From Plicaturopsis crispa FD-325 SS-3 (taxonomy: Eukaryota; Basidiomycota; Agaricomycetes; Amylocorticiales; Amylocorticiaceae), in the NCBI GenBank assembly GCA_000827205.1, contig KN832557.1:842461-906460 (forward strand): a stretch of 64,000 nucleotides of DNA, written 5' to 3'. Every line of letters starts with the position of its first letter. Within the stretch, counting starts at the first letter, position 1. Of the stretch, positions 46,302 through 61,538 are shown in pieces. The notes under the pieces were generated by a model, which was not told where the DNA came from, did not search any database, and worked only from the letters and a program-made list of their open reading frames with translations. The position numbers were made by a program, and so were the translations under genes.

Positions 46302-47690
46302 ATGGCACAACGAAACCCGGAAAAGCCTGCCTCCAGGATGCTGGTGGTGAGTGTTGGTTCAATCTTGCAACGGAAATGCCGCTGATTCTGTGTAGACGGG
46401 CACCGTGCTGTTCTACCTGGTCGCTGCACTCGCGGTACGTTCACGTTTCTATATCTGCATGCACCATGAATTGATTTTCGCGACTTCAGATGGTCATGGC
46501 GTGAATACTCTCCGTCTTTTGAACACTTATCCTCGTCTGATACGCGTGCACAGGAATAAATGGGTCTTAAACACGACGACAGCCCCACTCTTCTTCCTCC
46601 TCACCCAGCTTCTTATCGCCGTCCTACTCTTCCTGGTGTCGCACATATTCGGCCTGATCAAAGTCCCCGTGCGAATGGATCTTCAAGTCTGCAAAGGTCT
46701 AGCGCCGACCGTAGCACTCAATGTCATCGGGCTCAGGTACGGCGCGTCTCCCCTCCGCTGCGCACGACTGCTGACGGCCGCCGCAGCTTCAGCAACTACA
46801 CCCTAAAATACGTAGACGCCTCCTTCTACCAAGTCGCGCGCGGGCTCGTGCTCCCCTTCACCGTCGGCACCTCCTACGTCTTCCTCCACGCCCGCCCCTC
46901 CCTGCTCATCCTCGTCTCCTGCGCCATCGTCACCCTCGGCTTCTTCGTCGGCGTCTTCCTCGACGGCACCCAAGTCTCCTTGGTAGGAGTGACATTCGGC
47001 GTGGCGAGCTCGGTGATCACGGCGTGCCACTCGGTGGTGATCAAGAAGAGTCTGGACGTGGTGCAGGGCAGCGCGCTGCACCTGTCGTACTACACGAACC
47101 TGCTCTCCGCGGTCGTTCTCGCGCCGCTGCTCGTCCTCGCCGGGGAGCTCCCCGAGGTGAACAAGCTGCTGTTCCCGCCGGTCGAATACGCCGGCGCCGT
47201 GGGCACCTGGAGCCCGCTCCGCACGTTCCTCTGGGGATCAGCGATCACCGTAAGTCGCCTTAGCTGCAAGTTTTTTTTCCTTCCGCGAGAAGCTCACCGC
47301 TAGACTTGATATGTGATAGGGCGCGCTGGGTTTCTTGATGAGCATTGCGAGCCTGCTCTCCATTAAGGTTACATCCCCGATCACACACATGGTGTCCTCG
47401 GCCGTCCGGGGCGTCGCCGCATCGCTCCTGGGTATGTGGCTCTTCCACGATGTCATCACTAGGTTCGTACTCCTCTTCGCCTCTTCGCCGCCAAACTCTC
47501 TTTCGCACTAAACTCCCGTCCACTAACCGTGTTTCCTCTGCACAGTGGCCGCGCCTCGTCCATCGCGATCATCCTCGCAGGATCGATATACTACACTTGG
47601 ATCAAGCACAGCGAATCGCAGGCTGCGGGCCCGTATGAGCGTGTCGCCCTTGAGGAGGTCGAGAAGGGGAAGGCGGAGAAACCGGAGTAA
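46302..47690 (+). CDS. Nucleotide-sugar transporter, SLC35C1/TPT type (GDP-fucose transporter-like)
   Basis: A multi-exon gene from ATG 46302 (MAQRNPEKPASRMLV) to TAA 47690, about 340 residues with around ten hydrophobic helices. It begins with the MVMANKWVLNTTTAPLFFL helix typical of the TPT/SLC35 family. NYTLKYVDASFYQVARGLVL, HSVVIKKSLDVVQGSALHL and SIKVTSPITHMVSSAVRGVA are family motifs; the last is closest to SLC35C1 GDP-fucose transporters. The tail after IYYTWIKHSE is charged and cytosolic. Members exchange GDP-sugars for GMP in the Golgi membrane. Substrate is inferred; nearby GMD and GDP-fucose synthase genes (54.7-58.1 kb) support GDP-fucose. Confidence 0.82.
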
Positions 47691-48023
47691 AGTCGATGGG
47701 TTGATGGTGTACACTGTCATCGTGCATTACAATCATATCCCAAACACGGCATATACCCTACTTTCTGCAGAGCGGCCATAGACATGTATGTTGTGGGTCC
47801 GAGAAATAATAGGTCTCTTGCATAGATCCTGCCGACGTCGAGACTTAGGCGTTTTGAACTGGCAAACGGCATGTAACGAGACAACAAGGCTTGGATTCGA
47901 AGTATCTAGAGGAACGACATTATCTTAATCTAAAGAGCGACAACACTGGTTTGTATGATATGAATGTCCACATGAATCCCGGTATGAAGTTGCAGAGGAA
48001 TTTATCTTCCGCAGCAGAAGTAT
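47691..48023. other. Convergent 3' intergenic region
   Basis: Between the transporter (plus) and UDP-glucose dehydrogenase (minus). No gene recognised. Confidence 0.5.
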
Positions 48024-49848
48024 TTAGAGTCTCTCGCCGCGGCCGATGACCGTGACCTATCGAACACACATTAGTTAAAAGCCTGTGGCAAGGAGAGCGT
48101 GTAGATAGGGCATACCTTGAAACCGATTTCCCTGAGATGGGCGGCATCGACAAGGAGGCGCCCGTCGAACACGAAAGCAGGCTTCTTCATGTGCTTATAC
48201 ACCTCCGCCCAGTCGATCTGCTGGAACTCCTTCCACTCAGTCGCGATGACCACCGCCTCCGCGTCCTTGCACGCCTCGATCGCAGACGCAGTGATCGTCA
48301 CATGCTTTTTAACTGCAAACAATCCGATCAGTATATAGTACATGGCAGGTGAGACGGGAGACGAGGACTGACTTGTGTCGAGAGCCGTAGCGGGCATGGC
48401 CTCCTGGAGGTCCGCCCAGATCTGCGCGTGCTCGACTTGGGGGTCGTACACGTTGATCAGGGCCCGCTCAGCCTGGAAATTGCGGATGAGGGTGATCGCG
48501 GGGGACTCGCGGGTGTCGCCCGTGTCAGCCTTGAAAGCAAATCCGAGGACAGCGATACGCTACAAACAAATAAAAATCACAATCAGCGCTAGTCCTCCTA
48601 TATAGCATGCATCCCAACGCACCTTGCCAGTGATAGTGTTGAACAGCGTGTCCACGACGCGCTTAGAGAACCGACTCTTCTGGTACTCGTTCATCTCGAC
48701 GACCTGCCGCCAGTACGCAGCGACCTCGGGCAGGTGCAGGCTCTCGCTCAGGTACACCAAGTTGAGGATATCTTTCTGGAAGCACGAGCCGCCGAAACCG
48801 ACAGATGCGCGGAGGAATTTGCTGCCGATACGCGAATCGAAGCCGACGGCGTTGGAGACCTCGTCGATGTTCGCGCCGGTGGCCTCGCAGATAGCGGAGA
48901 GGGCGTTCACGGAGGAGATGCGCTGTGCGAGCATGGCGTTCGCGGCGAGCTTGGAGAGCTCGGACGACCAGAGGCCGACATTCAGGATCTGTTTCTTGCT
49001 GCAGTAGTAAATTAGAATGGTGCAGCGACGGAGTGTTTGTGAAGATGCTCACGGAACCCAGTTGGCGTAGACCTCTGTGAGCGATGCACACGCGTTCTTG
49101 CCCTCCTCTGTCTGCAGCGAGCCGATCAGCACGCGATCGGGGGCGAACAAGTCGCCGATGGCGGTACCCTCCGCAAGGAACTCGGGGTTGGAGAGGATGT
49201 CGAAACGGCATCCGGGCTTGGAGTTTGCCTCGAGGATCGTGCGCATGGACTCCGCGGTGCGGCATGGCACGGTAGATTTCTCAACAACGATCTTCGACTC
49301 GTCCGCGACCTCCGCGATGCGGCGGGTAGCCAGCTCGATGTAGCTAAAAGCAACACGATTAGGCCCTGTCACACGTGAAGGGGTATAGGATGAGCTCACT
49401 TCAAGTCGGCGGCAAACCCAGCACCGACACCGCTCTTCTTGGTGGGCGTGTTGACGCTGACGAAGATGAGGTCCGCCTCGCGGATGCCCTTGTCAACGTC
49501 CGTGGAGAAGAAGAGGTTGCGGCCGCGTGCTTGGCGGACGACGTCGACAAGGCCGGGCTCGTAAATCGGTAACGCGAAATCGTCGCTGTTCCAGGCGTCG
49601 ACGCGCGCCTGGTTGAGATCGACGATGGTGACGGTGATGTGAGGGCATTTGAGCGCGATCACGGCGCATGTTGGGCCGCCTTGAATGGCTTCAGTCAACG
49701 TAGCACTAACAAGACGGCGTACGAAGCCTTACCGACATAACCAGCACCAACTAAGTGTGTCGATTCGTCGCGTCAGTTAACGCTGGCAACATCCATCATA
49801 GCAACTGTACGCACTGCAGCAGATTTTCGTGACTTTGACTGGGGCCAT
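48024..49848 (-). CDS. UGD1: UDP-glucose 6-dehydrogenase
   Basis: A multi-exon gene from ATG 49848 ([20 protein letters not shown]) to TAA 48024, about 465 residues. The N-terminal Rossmann motif is GAGYVGG; its last part is formed by splicing. [10 protein letters not shown] and [11 protein letters not shown] follow, then [17 protein letters not shown], the catalytic Cys in [17 protein letters not shown], and the C-terminal [16 protein letters not shown]. The end [11 protein letters not shown] is typical. The enzyme oxidises UDP-glucose twice to UDP-glucuronate with two NAD+, feeding UDP-xylose and glucuronic-acid-containing cell-wall and capsule polysaccharides. It lies on the minus strand, converging with the nucleotide-sugar transporter. 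Confidence 0.95.
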
Positions 49849-51016
49849 TATTGTGATTTGGAGGGCGTTGGAAAGGAAGGACGGGGTATGTTACCGACAA
49901 TCGATTCGAGTCTTATATCGAGAAAATAAAGAATGCGGATGGTAAAGCGAAGAGGACCTGGAACCAACCAACGCTACATAAACTTACGCCCGTTCATGCT
50001 GCGCCCGAATTGATTTCCTGCCGCCCGGCTTGGCATCCAATTTGTTGCACATCAACGGCGTTCATACCAAGTTCAGACAACGCCGTTCCTATGTTTCCAC
50101 GTCACAGTACATGTATAATACTGTAGAGCGCATACACGGTGAAGAACTGCCCTCCCGAGCCCCCTGCATGACTCCCTGCGGGCCCCGGGGTATGTGGCAG
50201 GATAGGACAGACGACGTACAGAACGGATTTTTGAAGCCGCCGTGTTTCCGAGCGGCCTGTTTCCATCCGAGTGAGAGTCCTAGACCCACAGAAGAGCCTA
50301 TGCTTAGATCTCGACTGGATCATCATTCGTAGCGTGCCAGTCGAAGGTGTTTGTGTGTCAAGTCGTAGGTGCCAGTGATACCTTTGGAGAGACCCAGGAG
50401 AGACCAAGTATCGAGGATCGTAGTCGCTTCAATTGTGCTCACAAGATCCATGTAGCTTTCTGAGTGTGATCGGACTCATGAAAGCACGATGTGAGCTCCA
50501 AAGGTAGAGCTGTAGCATCAAAGGATAGCTGGTAAGTTCGATGCAAGGTGATGTTTAGCAGTGTCACAAGTCTTGAAACACGCCTAGATTGAGCTCACCA
50601 TTGCTGCACGAGGCTACGCACGAATCCAATGATGTCCGGAGTCATTCCAGGTCATGGCTCGTTTCTGTGGTAGGATGATCCACTTGGATTCGATGCTGGG
50701 AAGTGCTCTACGCATCGCGGTGATTTGCACGCGCGTCGACGCGCCAACGGAGGAGCGTGGTCGAGTGATTGGCCATCCAGTAAGCACGAATGCATCCATT
50801 CACCCTGAGCGCAAATCTAGAGTCCTGGATATATCAAGAGGTCAAACGCTCACTCAACAAGTGGGACGTTGTCGTCTGTGTCGCCCGGGCCGCCGTCGAA
50901 AAGGAAATCGGACTGATCTCAAGCCCCTATCTTTGTCGGACTTCGGATACGCGTGCAGTGGCGCAAGTTCGAACTTCAAGTTGGCCACCACCTGTGTCTC
51001 GCAGAAATATACTAGC
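49849..51016. other. Intergenic upstream of the KPWE protein gene
   Basis: No gene with a recognised product. One frame beginning ATG 50654 (MARFCGRMIHLDSMLG) has a possible donor near 50780, but its product is unfamiliar and its reverse frame is equally open. It should include the UGD1 promoter. Confidence 0.4.
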
Positions 51017-51669
51017 ATGCAACAGGACTATTCTGTTGAAAGCCAGGAGTTTGAGGCTGGCAATGGCAGCGATGAACTTGACCCACGACGGCAATTTACT
51101 GCATATCCATTTGCGGAGGACGAAGCTTTCCAGGTGCGTCCCTCGCCAAGGTCACGATCCATCCTGTTCTGACGCACTTCAATCCGCAAGCAAGGTCTCT
51201 CTAGCATCCTTGCCGGAGAAGAGATAGCCACGAAATCCAAGGCGGAGAAAGAAGCCGTTGTTCTTCGTTCTCAAATATTTTACTTCAATCGGTATGGTGA
51301 TTTGACCCAAATATCAGCCAGCTCATCGATGTCAGAACATGCCTTCAGCGTTACTGGAAGCTCGATCACTCTTGAGAGTCTTGCCGAGTACCTTTCCTCC
51401 ACGAGGGGGGCAGAGGTGCAAAATCCTGCGCCACCATCGCTTCCTGCCCGTGAGGACGAACTTCGCGTGCTGTCATTCGCAGAGCTCAAAGACATGATCG
51501 AGTCGGGGAACACTGACCAGATACCGAATAATAGACCCATTCCAGACGTGCTAAACGTATGCGATATCTTGTACAGATTTGTTTCGCTGACTCAACGTTT
51601 CTTTAGGACACGCCGCCGAGTGAATCGAAGGCTCCTTCCAGGAAAAAGCCTTGGGAAACAGCCGCTTGA
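51017..51669 (+). CDS. PEX39: PEX39-like KPWE-motif protein (peroxisomal import co-factor candidate)
   Basis: Three exons (51017-51133, 51191-51556, 51607-51669) join to 181 residues. The N-terminal part reads RRQFTAYPFAEDEAFQ then QGLSSILAGEEIATKSKAEK and VLRSQIFYFNRYGDL, like an N-terminal block shared by fungal relatives. The C-terminal part has LSFAELKDMIESGNTDQIPN and then SRKKPWE with the motif K-P-W-E at residues 175-178. A 'Ser-Phe-x-x-Leu ... Gly ... Pro ... KPWE' layout at the end of a short protein is the recently described PEX39 signature (yeast Yjr012c, human C6ORF226), a Pex7 partner in PTS2 import. The intron with CTGAC branch at 51134-51190 and the second at 51557-51606 are convincing. 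Assignment rests on the motif and layout, not on an alignment. Confidence 0.72.
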
Positions 51670-52210
51670 TAGCTTGTATCGCCCTGTCAATTGTATTTTG
51701 TATCATGAGCACCACCTTCTGCTTCAAATGCCCGCAGCCTCGTGTTGAGCTACAAACACTCGGCATCCTTCGCAGTCGTCGCTTGCTGAAGCGAAACATT
51801 GGAAAGGTATGCACTCTGGCTATACACTGTCCTATCCTATTCAGTTTTCTCAGGCCGAGCTTTCCTTTTCATGTAGAGATATTTTAAGCTCTCAAAGGTC
51901 TCAGCCGCCCTTCACCAAGAACTATGGAATGTGAACATTGTATCGTGCTGGATAAAAGGCTGCCGTTGTAGCCAGGGAATAAAACCATTGCTCGCCGATA
52001 TAGAATATTTCCGGAGGCTTAGTACCCTCTTCAGAACCTCCGTAAGCTCGCACATCGTCTGACCTATTGCTGATCTCTGCTGCTCCGGTGCTTCGTGGTT
52101 CTCGTTGTGTGACCTTTCGTCCACTTTCGAAGGACAACTTGCGGAAGATGGCCTCGGGACGTCATATGATATGGTGAGCACGTTCACGAGACATAAATAC
52201 GAGATGGACC
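51670..52210. other. Intergenic between the KPWE gene and the P450
   Basis: No gene recognised; contains the P450 promoter. Confidence 0.45.
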
Positions 52211-54435
52211 ATGGACAGACTGCAGTTGAACGCCCCCGCTGATCTTATGGAACCGTCATACCTTGCAGTGCTACTATGGAGTGCCGGCAGCGCGCTTGTC
52301 CTGTCCATGTTGCTTGAATGGAAGGCCCGACAGAACATGCCACCTGGACCTCGCGGCCTCCCTTGGATTGGAAACAGGCATCAGCTACGTGCCCCCAAGC
52401 CATGGCGGACGTTTGAGCGATGGAATCAGCAATATGGCAAGTAAAAACTTATTCTTGACTGAACTTGCCTCTCTCATAGGGCTCGGGCAGGTCCCGTCGT
52501 ATCGTTATTTCTTGGGCGAACGCCTGTCATTGGTGAGCCTGTAGGTCATAATCTACACCTTCTGAGGCTGAAACTGTGCGCTTCTTAGTTCTAGGTACAG
52601 CACAAGCTGCGTGGGACCTGCTCGAAAAACGTTCGGACATATACTCTAGTAGACCCCGCTTTGTTATGGCGTACGTTCTTCGTTGAAATATCCCGCGGTG
52701 GTTTGACTAATCGGGCCTCGCTAGTGGTGAAATATTATCTGACAATATGCGTGGCTTGATGTTGCCCAATAACGACCAATGGCGTAGATGGCGTAAAGTA
52801 CTCGGTTTCTCTGAATCCTTGTCTATTTTCCACGAGTTCATCGAGGGCTAGGTGCTGCACTCAGGTTTTCATTCTCGAAGAGCAGAGGCATACAAGCCGA
52901 TACAATCTCTGGAATCCAAATATATGCTCGCTCAATTCTTGGATAACCCAATAGACTACGAGCGTCATCTTCAAAGGTGACTTTGCCTTATGCATATTCA
53001 CCGCTATACTGACTATTTTCAGATTCGCGGCATCGGTTGTTACATCTGTGGTCTACGGAAGGCGCGTTGAGAGTGTGGATGAATGGATCGTGAAAGAGAA
53101 CATGGAGGCCATGGACTGTACGTGCTTCTATCCACGCAAGTCTGCACTACACTAACTTCTATGGTTAGATCTACAGAGGTGCGCGATCTCTCGTTCAATC
53201 CCTCTCCGAGTGCGTCACGTCGATAAAAAATATAATGCACAGCGTCAAGTACGTCCATCAATCCTTCTGCGAGCTGAATAACACTGATATCTGTGCAGCA
53301 TACCTGGAAAATATCTCGTCGAGTCATGGCCATGGCTGCTCAAGATCCCTCGCAGCTTGCAATGGTTCCGCCGCGAGCCCGAGGAGCGTCAAAAGAAAGA
53401 CATAGCTCTCCTCACGCATCTTGTCGAGGACGTCCGCAAGCGGAAGGCAGCCGGGACCGTCCCCGATTGCCTCACCCTTCAGACGCTCGAAGGAATGCCA
53501 AATAATGGAATGAGCGAGCTGGAGATGGCGTACGCTGTCTCTTCGCCCTTTGGGGCCGGCATCGAAACGGTAAATTTTATCGTCTGCCTGTTTGCTAGGT
53601 CTGCTGATGAAAAGGCTCTTGGCGATAGACCGCTGGAACTCTTCTGACCTTTTTCCGTGAGTGATTGCAAACCCAGCGCAGGCAGCCGACTAATGCCAAT
53701 CTACGGGCAGTTGCTATGCTTCACTATCCGGACGTTCTCCGCAAAGCGCGAGAGGAGATTGACTCTGTTGTTGGACCGGATCGTATGCCAATGTTCGAAG
53801 ACGAGGATTCGCTGCCGTATATCCGGGCACTGATGAACGAGACCTTACGGTGGAGGCCAGTAGCCGCGCTCGGAGGCACACCCCATGCCGTCACCGCTGA
53901 CGACGTATATGGAGGAATGTAATGCGTTTCTCTTTCCTTGCACGCGCGTCTTCGTTAAACCGATGACGATATTTGCAGGTTTATTCCGCAAGGATCAACC
54001 GTATTTGCCAATATGTGGTGAGCTCCCTCCACGACCTTCGCATGCCTGGCGCTGACTGCCTGAAAACGTAGGGGCATCATGCGCGATCCTGAATTGTTTC
54101 CCGACCCCGACTCCTTCGTTCCCGAACGCTTCCTCCACACGAACAATCCACGGCTCAAGACATTCGATCTTCCCTTTGGCTTCGGGCGCCGCATCTGCCC
54201 AGGCATGCATCTTGCACGGAACTCCATCTTCATTTCCATTGCACGAATTGTATGGGCTTTCGATATCCTGCCCTCGCCCATGAATGGGCTACCAGACCCA
54301 TGGGATTACACCGACGGTTTCAACTCGCGCCCCGTCAAATTCGACTGCGCGATCAAGCCGAGAGGAGAGTGGGCTCGAAAATGCATCCAGGCTGAGGGGG
54401 AGATGGCGAGGAACTTCGAAATCGGAAATATATAG
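52211..54435 (+). CDS. Cytochrome P450 monooxygenase
   Basis: A multi-exon gene from ATG 52211 to the TAG after NFEIGNI at 54435, about 500 residues. A membrane anchor (YLAVLLWSAGSALVLSML) is followed by the proline-rich hinge MPPGPRGLPWIGN. Later come the C-helix WRRWRK, the I-helix motif GAGIET followed after splicing by TAGTLLTFFLAMLHYPDV, the ExxR motif in NETLRWRP, a PERF-type motif (FVPERFLH), and the heme-binding FGFGRRICPG with the axial Cys. It looks complete and intact once about 12 introns are removed. It belongs to the large fungal group related to O-methylsterigmatocystin oxidoreductase-type P450s. The substrate cannot be told from sequence. It lies between the KPWE gene and the GMD gene and is a natural outsider of the sugar-nucleotide group. 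Confidence 0.92.
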
Positions 54436-54670
54436 GAAGTAGGGGGCCACCTGTGCACGACTCTGCAAGCGTTGGATCTATTCATTAATGTCCCTGATGC
54501 AAATGACTCGTTACACGGATCGGGAGGAGAAGGTAATCACTAGTAATACAAGCCAACCCTTGCAGCACCAGAGAGTCTCATCGTCACCTCATGTCGCGGA
54601 GCGTCGTCGATTCCAGTTCTATACAGTTCATGCAGTTTGTTTGCGGGAAGAAACTCGGGATTGGCGTGAA

Positions 54671-56124
<1,454 letters not shown>

Positions 56125-56602
56125 TATTTCGTGTAAAACGCGACGAATATGTAGGGGGATTTCTTGGGCGGCTCAAGGGGGCAGCGGGAACGGCGTGAAG
56201 GAAGGAAAGCAAGCCTCGGCCTGGCGTTTAGAATCAAGCGCGGGGCGCGTCCGTGTCCTGCCACTTACGTAATTGCGCCGTATGCCAAGTAGACGCAAGT
56301 TTGAGCAAGTTGCGTACAGAAATTCGCGATAAGTATCGGGTATCGATGTGTTGTGGAGTAACACAACAAGTCTCGAGATTTCCAGTTAGAACGATATCCC
56401 TGATGGACTTAGTTGTACAGTCTATCATCGCGCGTGCTTGACCCTGGTTAGTAGTGCCCTGCTGCGGAGGAAAGCACGTTAGAACCCGGGATCGAGTGAG
56501 AGTACAGGCCTGCTTCGAGACATCACGGACGGCACACCGTAGAGCAGTCAGTCTAATGGTCGTATTTTGTACAACAGGATCCATGGAATGCCTCGTATGT
56601 TA
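56125..56602. promoter_or_regulatory. Spacer between GDP-fucose synthase and GMD genes
   Basis: 478 bases between two same-strand genes, containing the promoter of GMD. No extra gene recognised. Confidence 0.45.
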
Positions 56603-58099
<1,497 letters not shown>

Positions 58100-58840
58100 T
58101 TCAAAAGAGAGCGATATGTTGCAAGTGTGGTAAGTAGAAAGGATACAGAACTGAAGAGCACTTCGGAGGTTGACGCGACTTGAGATCGCGAGAAACCACT
58201 TTAGATCTGGACACGATCATCTTGACTAGACTCGAGCCAGTCCAAATAAATTTGCTGTCACTCGAAGATAGTCGTTCGAGTACAGCAGTATTGGGACTGG
58301 AGTTAAATCTCGTCGTTTGGGACGGTCAAAGTTCCGAATGCCTTCCGGGCATCACATGATCAGAATAAAATGGACTTAGAAAAATCCGACGACCGTGAAA
58401 TTTCAAACTTGTTCTATCGCAATTTTGAAGAGACAGAATCCATCGTAATGTACTCGTTACGGAGCTCACGAAGTTTCGCTACGCGAAACGGCTTTGCGAG
58501 AGAGCTAGACCCGATAGAAAGCTCAGAAACAACCACTTCTAACCCTTAGCTTCTGCTCTCACTTAACCTACCGCAGATACCTGCTAATTCCTTACATATC
58601 GCGTAGATCGGGCACTCGACCCGTTGGTATCTATTGCATAGTGTACGTTCAAAACTTCCCTGTCCCTACTCGCGTTGACCCGGTGTCTGCAGCCTCGGAC
58701 TCGAAGTCTGGGACTGCTAGTGCAGGTTTATCATCCTCGGAGGTTGTGGCGTACCGCGCCGGCGCGTCGAGTCAGTGCGTATAAGGCTTCAAGAGCCATT
58801 GATACCGTTGGGATGATTATACTGACATGCTAATAATACA
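58100..58840. other. Divergent region between GDP-fucose synthase and the helicase gene
   Basis: Contains the promoter of both genes. The last about 65 bases (about 58775-58841) look like an intron of the helicase gene: a donor after GAGTCA and an acceptor ending AATACAG. Confidence 0.5.
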
Positions 58841-58841
58841 G

Positions 58842-61538
58842 TGCCGTTTGAAGCTATTGAGGACATCGATCCTGAGAGGCTGAAAAAGGCATGTCAGGAG
58901 CTGTGCTGGCTATACGAGATCCGCGCTCTCAAGCCGTTTCAAGTGGAGTGCGGAAGAAATATGCTTCGCGGTCGCTCGACGATTCTCGACATTCCTACGG
59001 GCGGAGGTAAGACCCTAGCGTTCTGGGTGGCCCTCTTTTATTTTTGGCAACCGGGCAATGTCCGCGAGGACTGTCAAAAAAGTGTCCTAGTAGTCAGCCC
59101 TCTCGTGAACTTGATGCTGAAACAGGTGTGTACCTCATTCGCTGCGTACATGGAAATTGAACGAACTGACATCTACGAAATGTCCAGGCCTCCGATCTGA
59201 ATACGAGGGGCATTCCAGCCGTCGCACTAACGGCACAGACGCCGGACCAAGACAAACGCCTTGCGGTAAGTCCGAGTCTGTTGCTTCACGTAGTCGTGCA
59301 TGCGACCGCAACCGTAATACTTATTGGTGATGTCTAGGAAGTCGCCGAGAACAAATTTCGCGTCGTCTTCGTCGGCCCCGAGACCGCCAACAGCCCCTCA
59401 TTCCTCAGCACGGTTCTTGGCACGAAATCCCGCTTCGTGAAGAACTGCATCCACCTTGTTATTGACGAAGCGCACTGCATCAGTGAGTGGGGCGGAGACG
59501 ACTTCCGCCCTGACTACAAGAGAACCGGCTTGCTTCGTGGCCGCCTCCCTAGCGGCACCCCCGCTCTCGTTGCATCGGCGACGATGCCTCCTGACATCCT
59601 CGACGACCTTGTCTATCAGCTTGGCCTTCCAGCGGACTGTGCGCGGCTTGCATTCTCGAATGCTAAGCCCAATATCGCCCTCTCCGTGCGAATCATGCAG
59701 CACCCTGAAGCCGACTGTGCTGATCTCCTTGCCCTTATGCCACGCGATCCGACTGGGCCGACGGACTTTCCTCAGACATTGATATACGCGGACAGCCGTA
59801 AACGAGTTGAAAACATCGAGTCGTTCTACCGTAGGCATGCTCCGGACACAATCCCTCCTTCCTCATTCGAGTTCTATCACCGCTACATTGACGAGGATCG
59901 AAAGCTGTTCATACAAGACAGCATAGCGGATGGAAATTTACGGTGTGTTAGTGCTACAATAGCGTTGGGGATGGTATGTGCTTTGATACTTTGACACATT
60001 CATGATTATTGATGCGTATGGCTCGTCTCTTCTTATCCAGGGCCAGGACTTTCGGAACATCAAACGTGTTGGCATATGGGGAGTACCAAAGACATTCTGC
60101 AGCTTAGTGCAGGAGTTGGGACGGTGCGAGCGCAACCCAGCACTCCTGGGCGAAGGAATTGTATGGGTGACGAGAGCATTCTATGACAAGCACTTGAAAT
60201 TGGCGGACGCAGGTCTTGCCGGCGAGCAGTCTGATGACGATCCCGATGATATGAATGGAGGCAGCTCCAACTCGGATCAAGGAGTAGCAGAGGATGAGGG
60301 TGATCTCCCTGCAGACTCACGGGATGCGCTGCCCGGCGATGCTGACGACGACGACGAGGTCCCAGCACCGACGGCCCCTACGAGGAAGGGTAAGGCTGTG
60401 TCAGCTATGGCCGCGAGAGACGCGAAATTCCTCGTCGAATTCATTGTAACTCGTGGATGTCGACGTGTTGTCTGGAATAACTTTTTCCAGAACCATCTTA
60501 AAGGTTTCCGTTGCGCTCTAAATTCATTGACAGAACTCAATCTAATACTGCATCTTAGTGCCAATGGATCTTCCTCGTCTTCCGCCTGGTACCCGGTGCT
60601 GCGATAATTGCACACCGGAATTGTTTCCTGTTGAAACAGTGCGGGTGACAGGTCGTCACAAGCTAAAGACTGGGCGGGCGGGGAAGACCACTGAGGCGGT
60701 TTACAATGCTGTCTCTGAGCATCTCAAGCCACTCCGGGAGCAAATCGTTTCTCGAGACTGGCCCAACCAGCACTTTCTCACTGGACGGGTCATTCTCGAC
60801 GATGACTGCATTCACAGGATCTCAACCTGGGCTGGCTGCATAATGTCACTTGAGACCTTGCAGGATCATGTCCGGTGGCACTGGGCTCCGACATACGGCG
60901 ACGAGGTAATTAAAGCTGTGCAAACTGTACTTGCTGAATTTCCTTCAGCAGTTCCGTTGTTCCATGTTGGCCCCGCCGAAGATCGTCTCGCAAAGGCTCT
61001 TCGAAAGGCGGAAAAAAAGGATCTTCACGCACGGATGCTTCCCGTCTTCACACAGTGTCATACAACTATCTTGGAGCACATCTCTTACAATGAGAACGGA
61101 GTTCCGTATCAACAGTGCAAACAATTTCTCACTCTCCCCCGCCGCAACGTAAGTCCAAATATATAGCTGTTGTTGTTATTCTCATTAATTTCGCACTGAC
61201 AGCACTGGCCAACCTACTATGAGATTGTCTCCATCCCTATTTCGATGGCATCCATTGCACGTTTCTCTAAGGAGGTTGGCCACTATACAACCATTGATGA
61301 GTATGCCGACGATTGGCACTTGCTCTTCAGCAATGCAAAACAGTTCAATGAGGAAGGCTCACCGATCTATCAAGATGCCGAAGAGCTAGAAGAGGTATTT
61401 GATGAAGTGGTGTACCGACTTAGCTTGGACAAGGGCTTCCCAGATTTCGATCGACTACCTGGTAAGCTGCAGTATGAACTCAGATATATATCAACCTCAC
61501 TAATTATTGCTTTCACAGTACCACACAAATTCCAGTAA
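58842..61538 (+). CDS. RecQ-like DNA helicase fused to a bromodomain
   Basis: Seven exons from 58842 to TAA 61538 join in frame to about 776 residues. Helicase motifs are in order: Walker A in DIPTGGGKTLAFW, the RecQ-type DEAHCISEWG, SATMP, then motifs V/VI across an intron (SATIALGMGQDF and QELGRCERN). A zinc-site-like CCDNC lies near residue 500. After a 140-residue linker the same exon runs into the first helix of a bromodomain (ILEHISYNENGVPYQQCKQF). Two further exons complete it: HWPTYYEIVSIPISM, then DDWHLLFSNAKQFNEEGS with the acetyl-lysine-binding Asn. The bromodomain (about 645-765) is like those of Sth1/SNF2-type remodelers. Exon 1 opens with 'TG'; a start codon split by the intron (A then TG) or upstream coding exon is possible. 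Confidence 0.85.
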
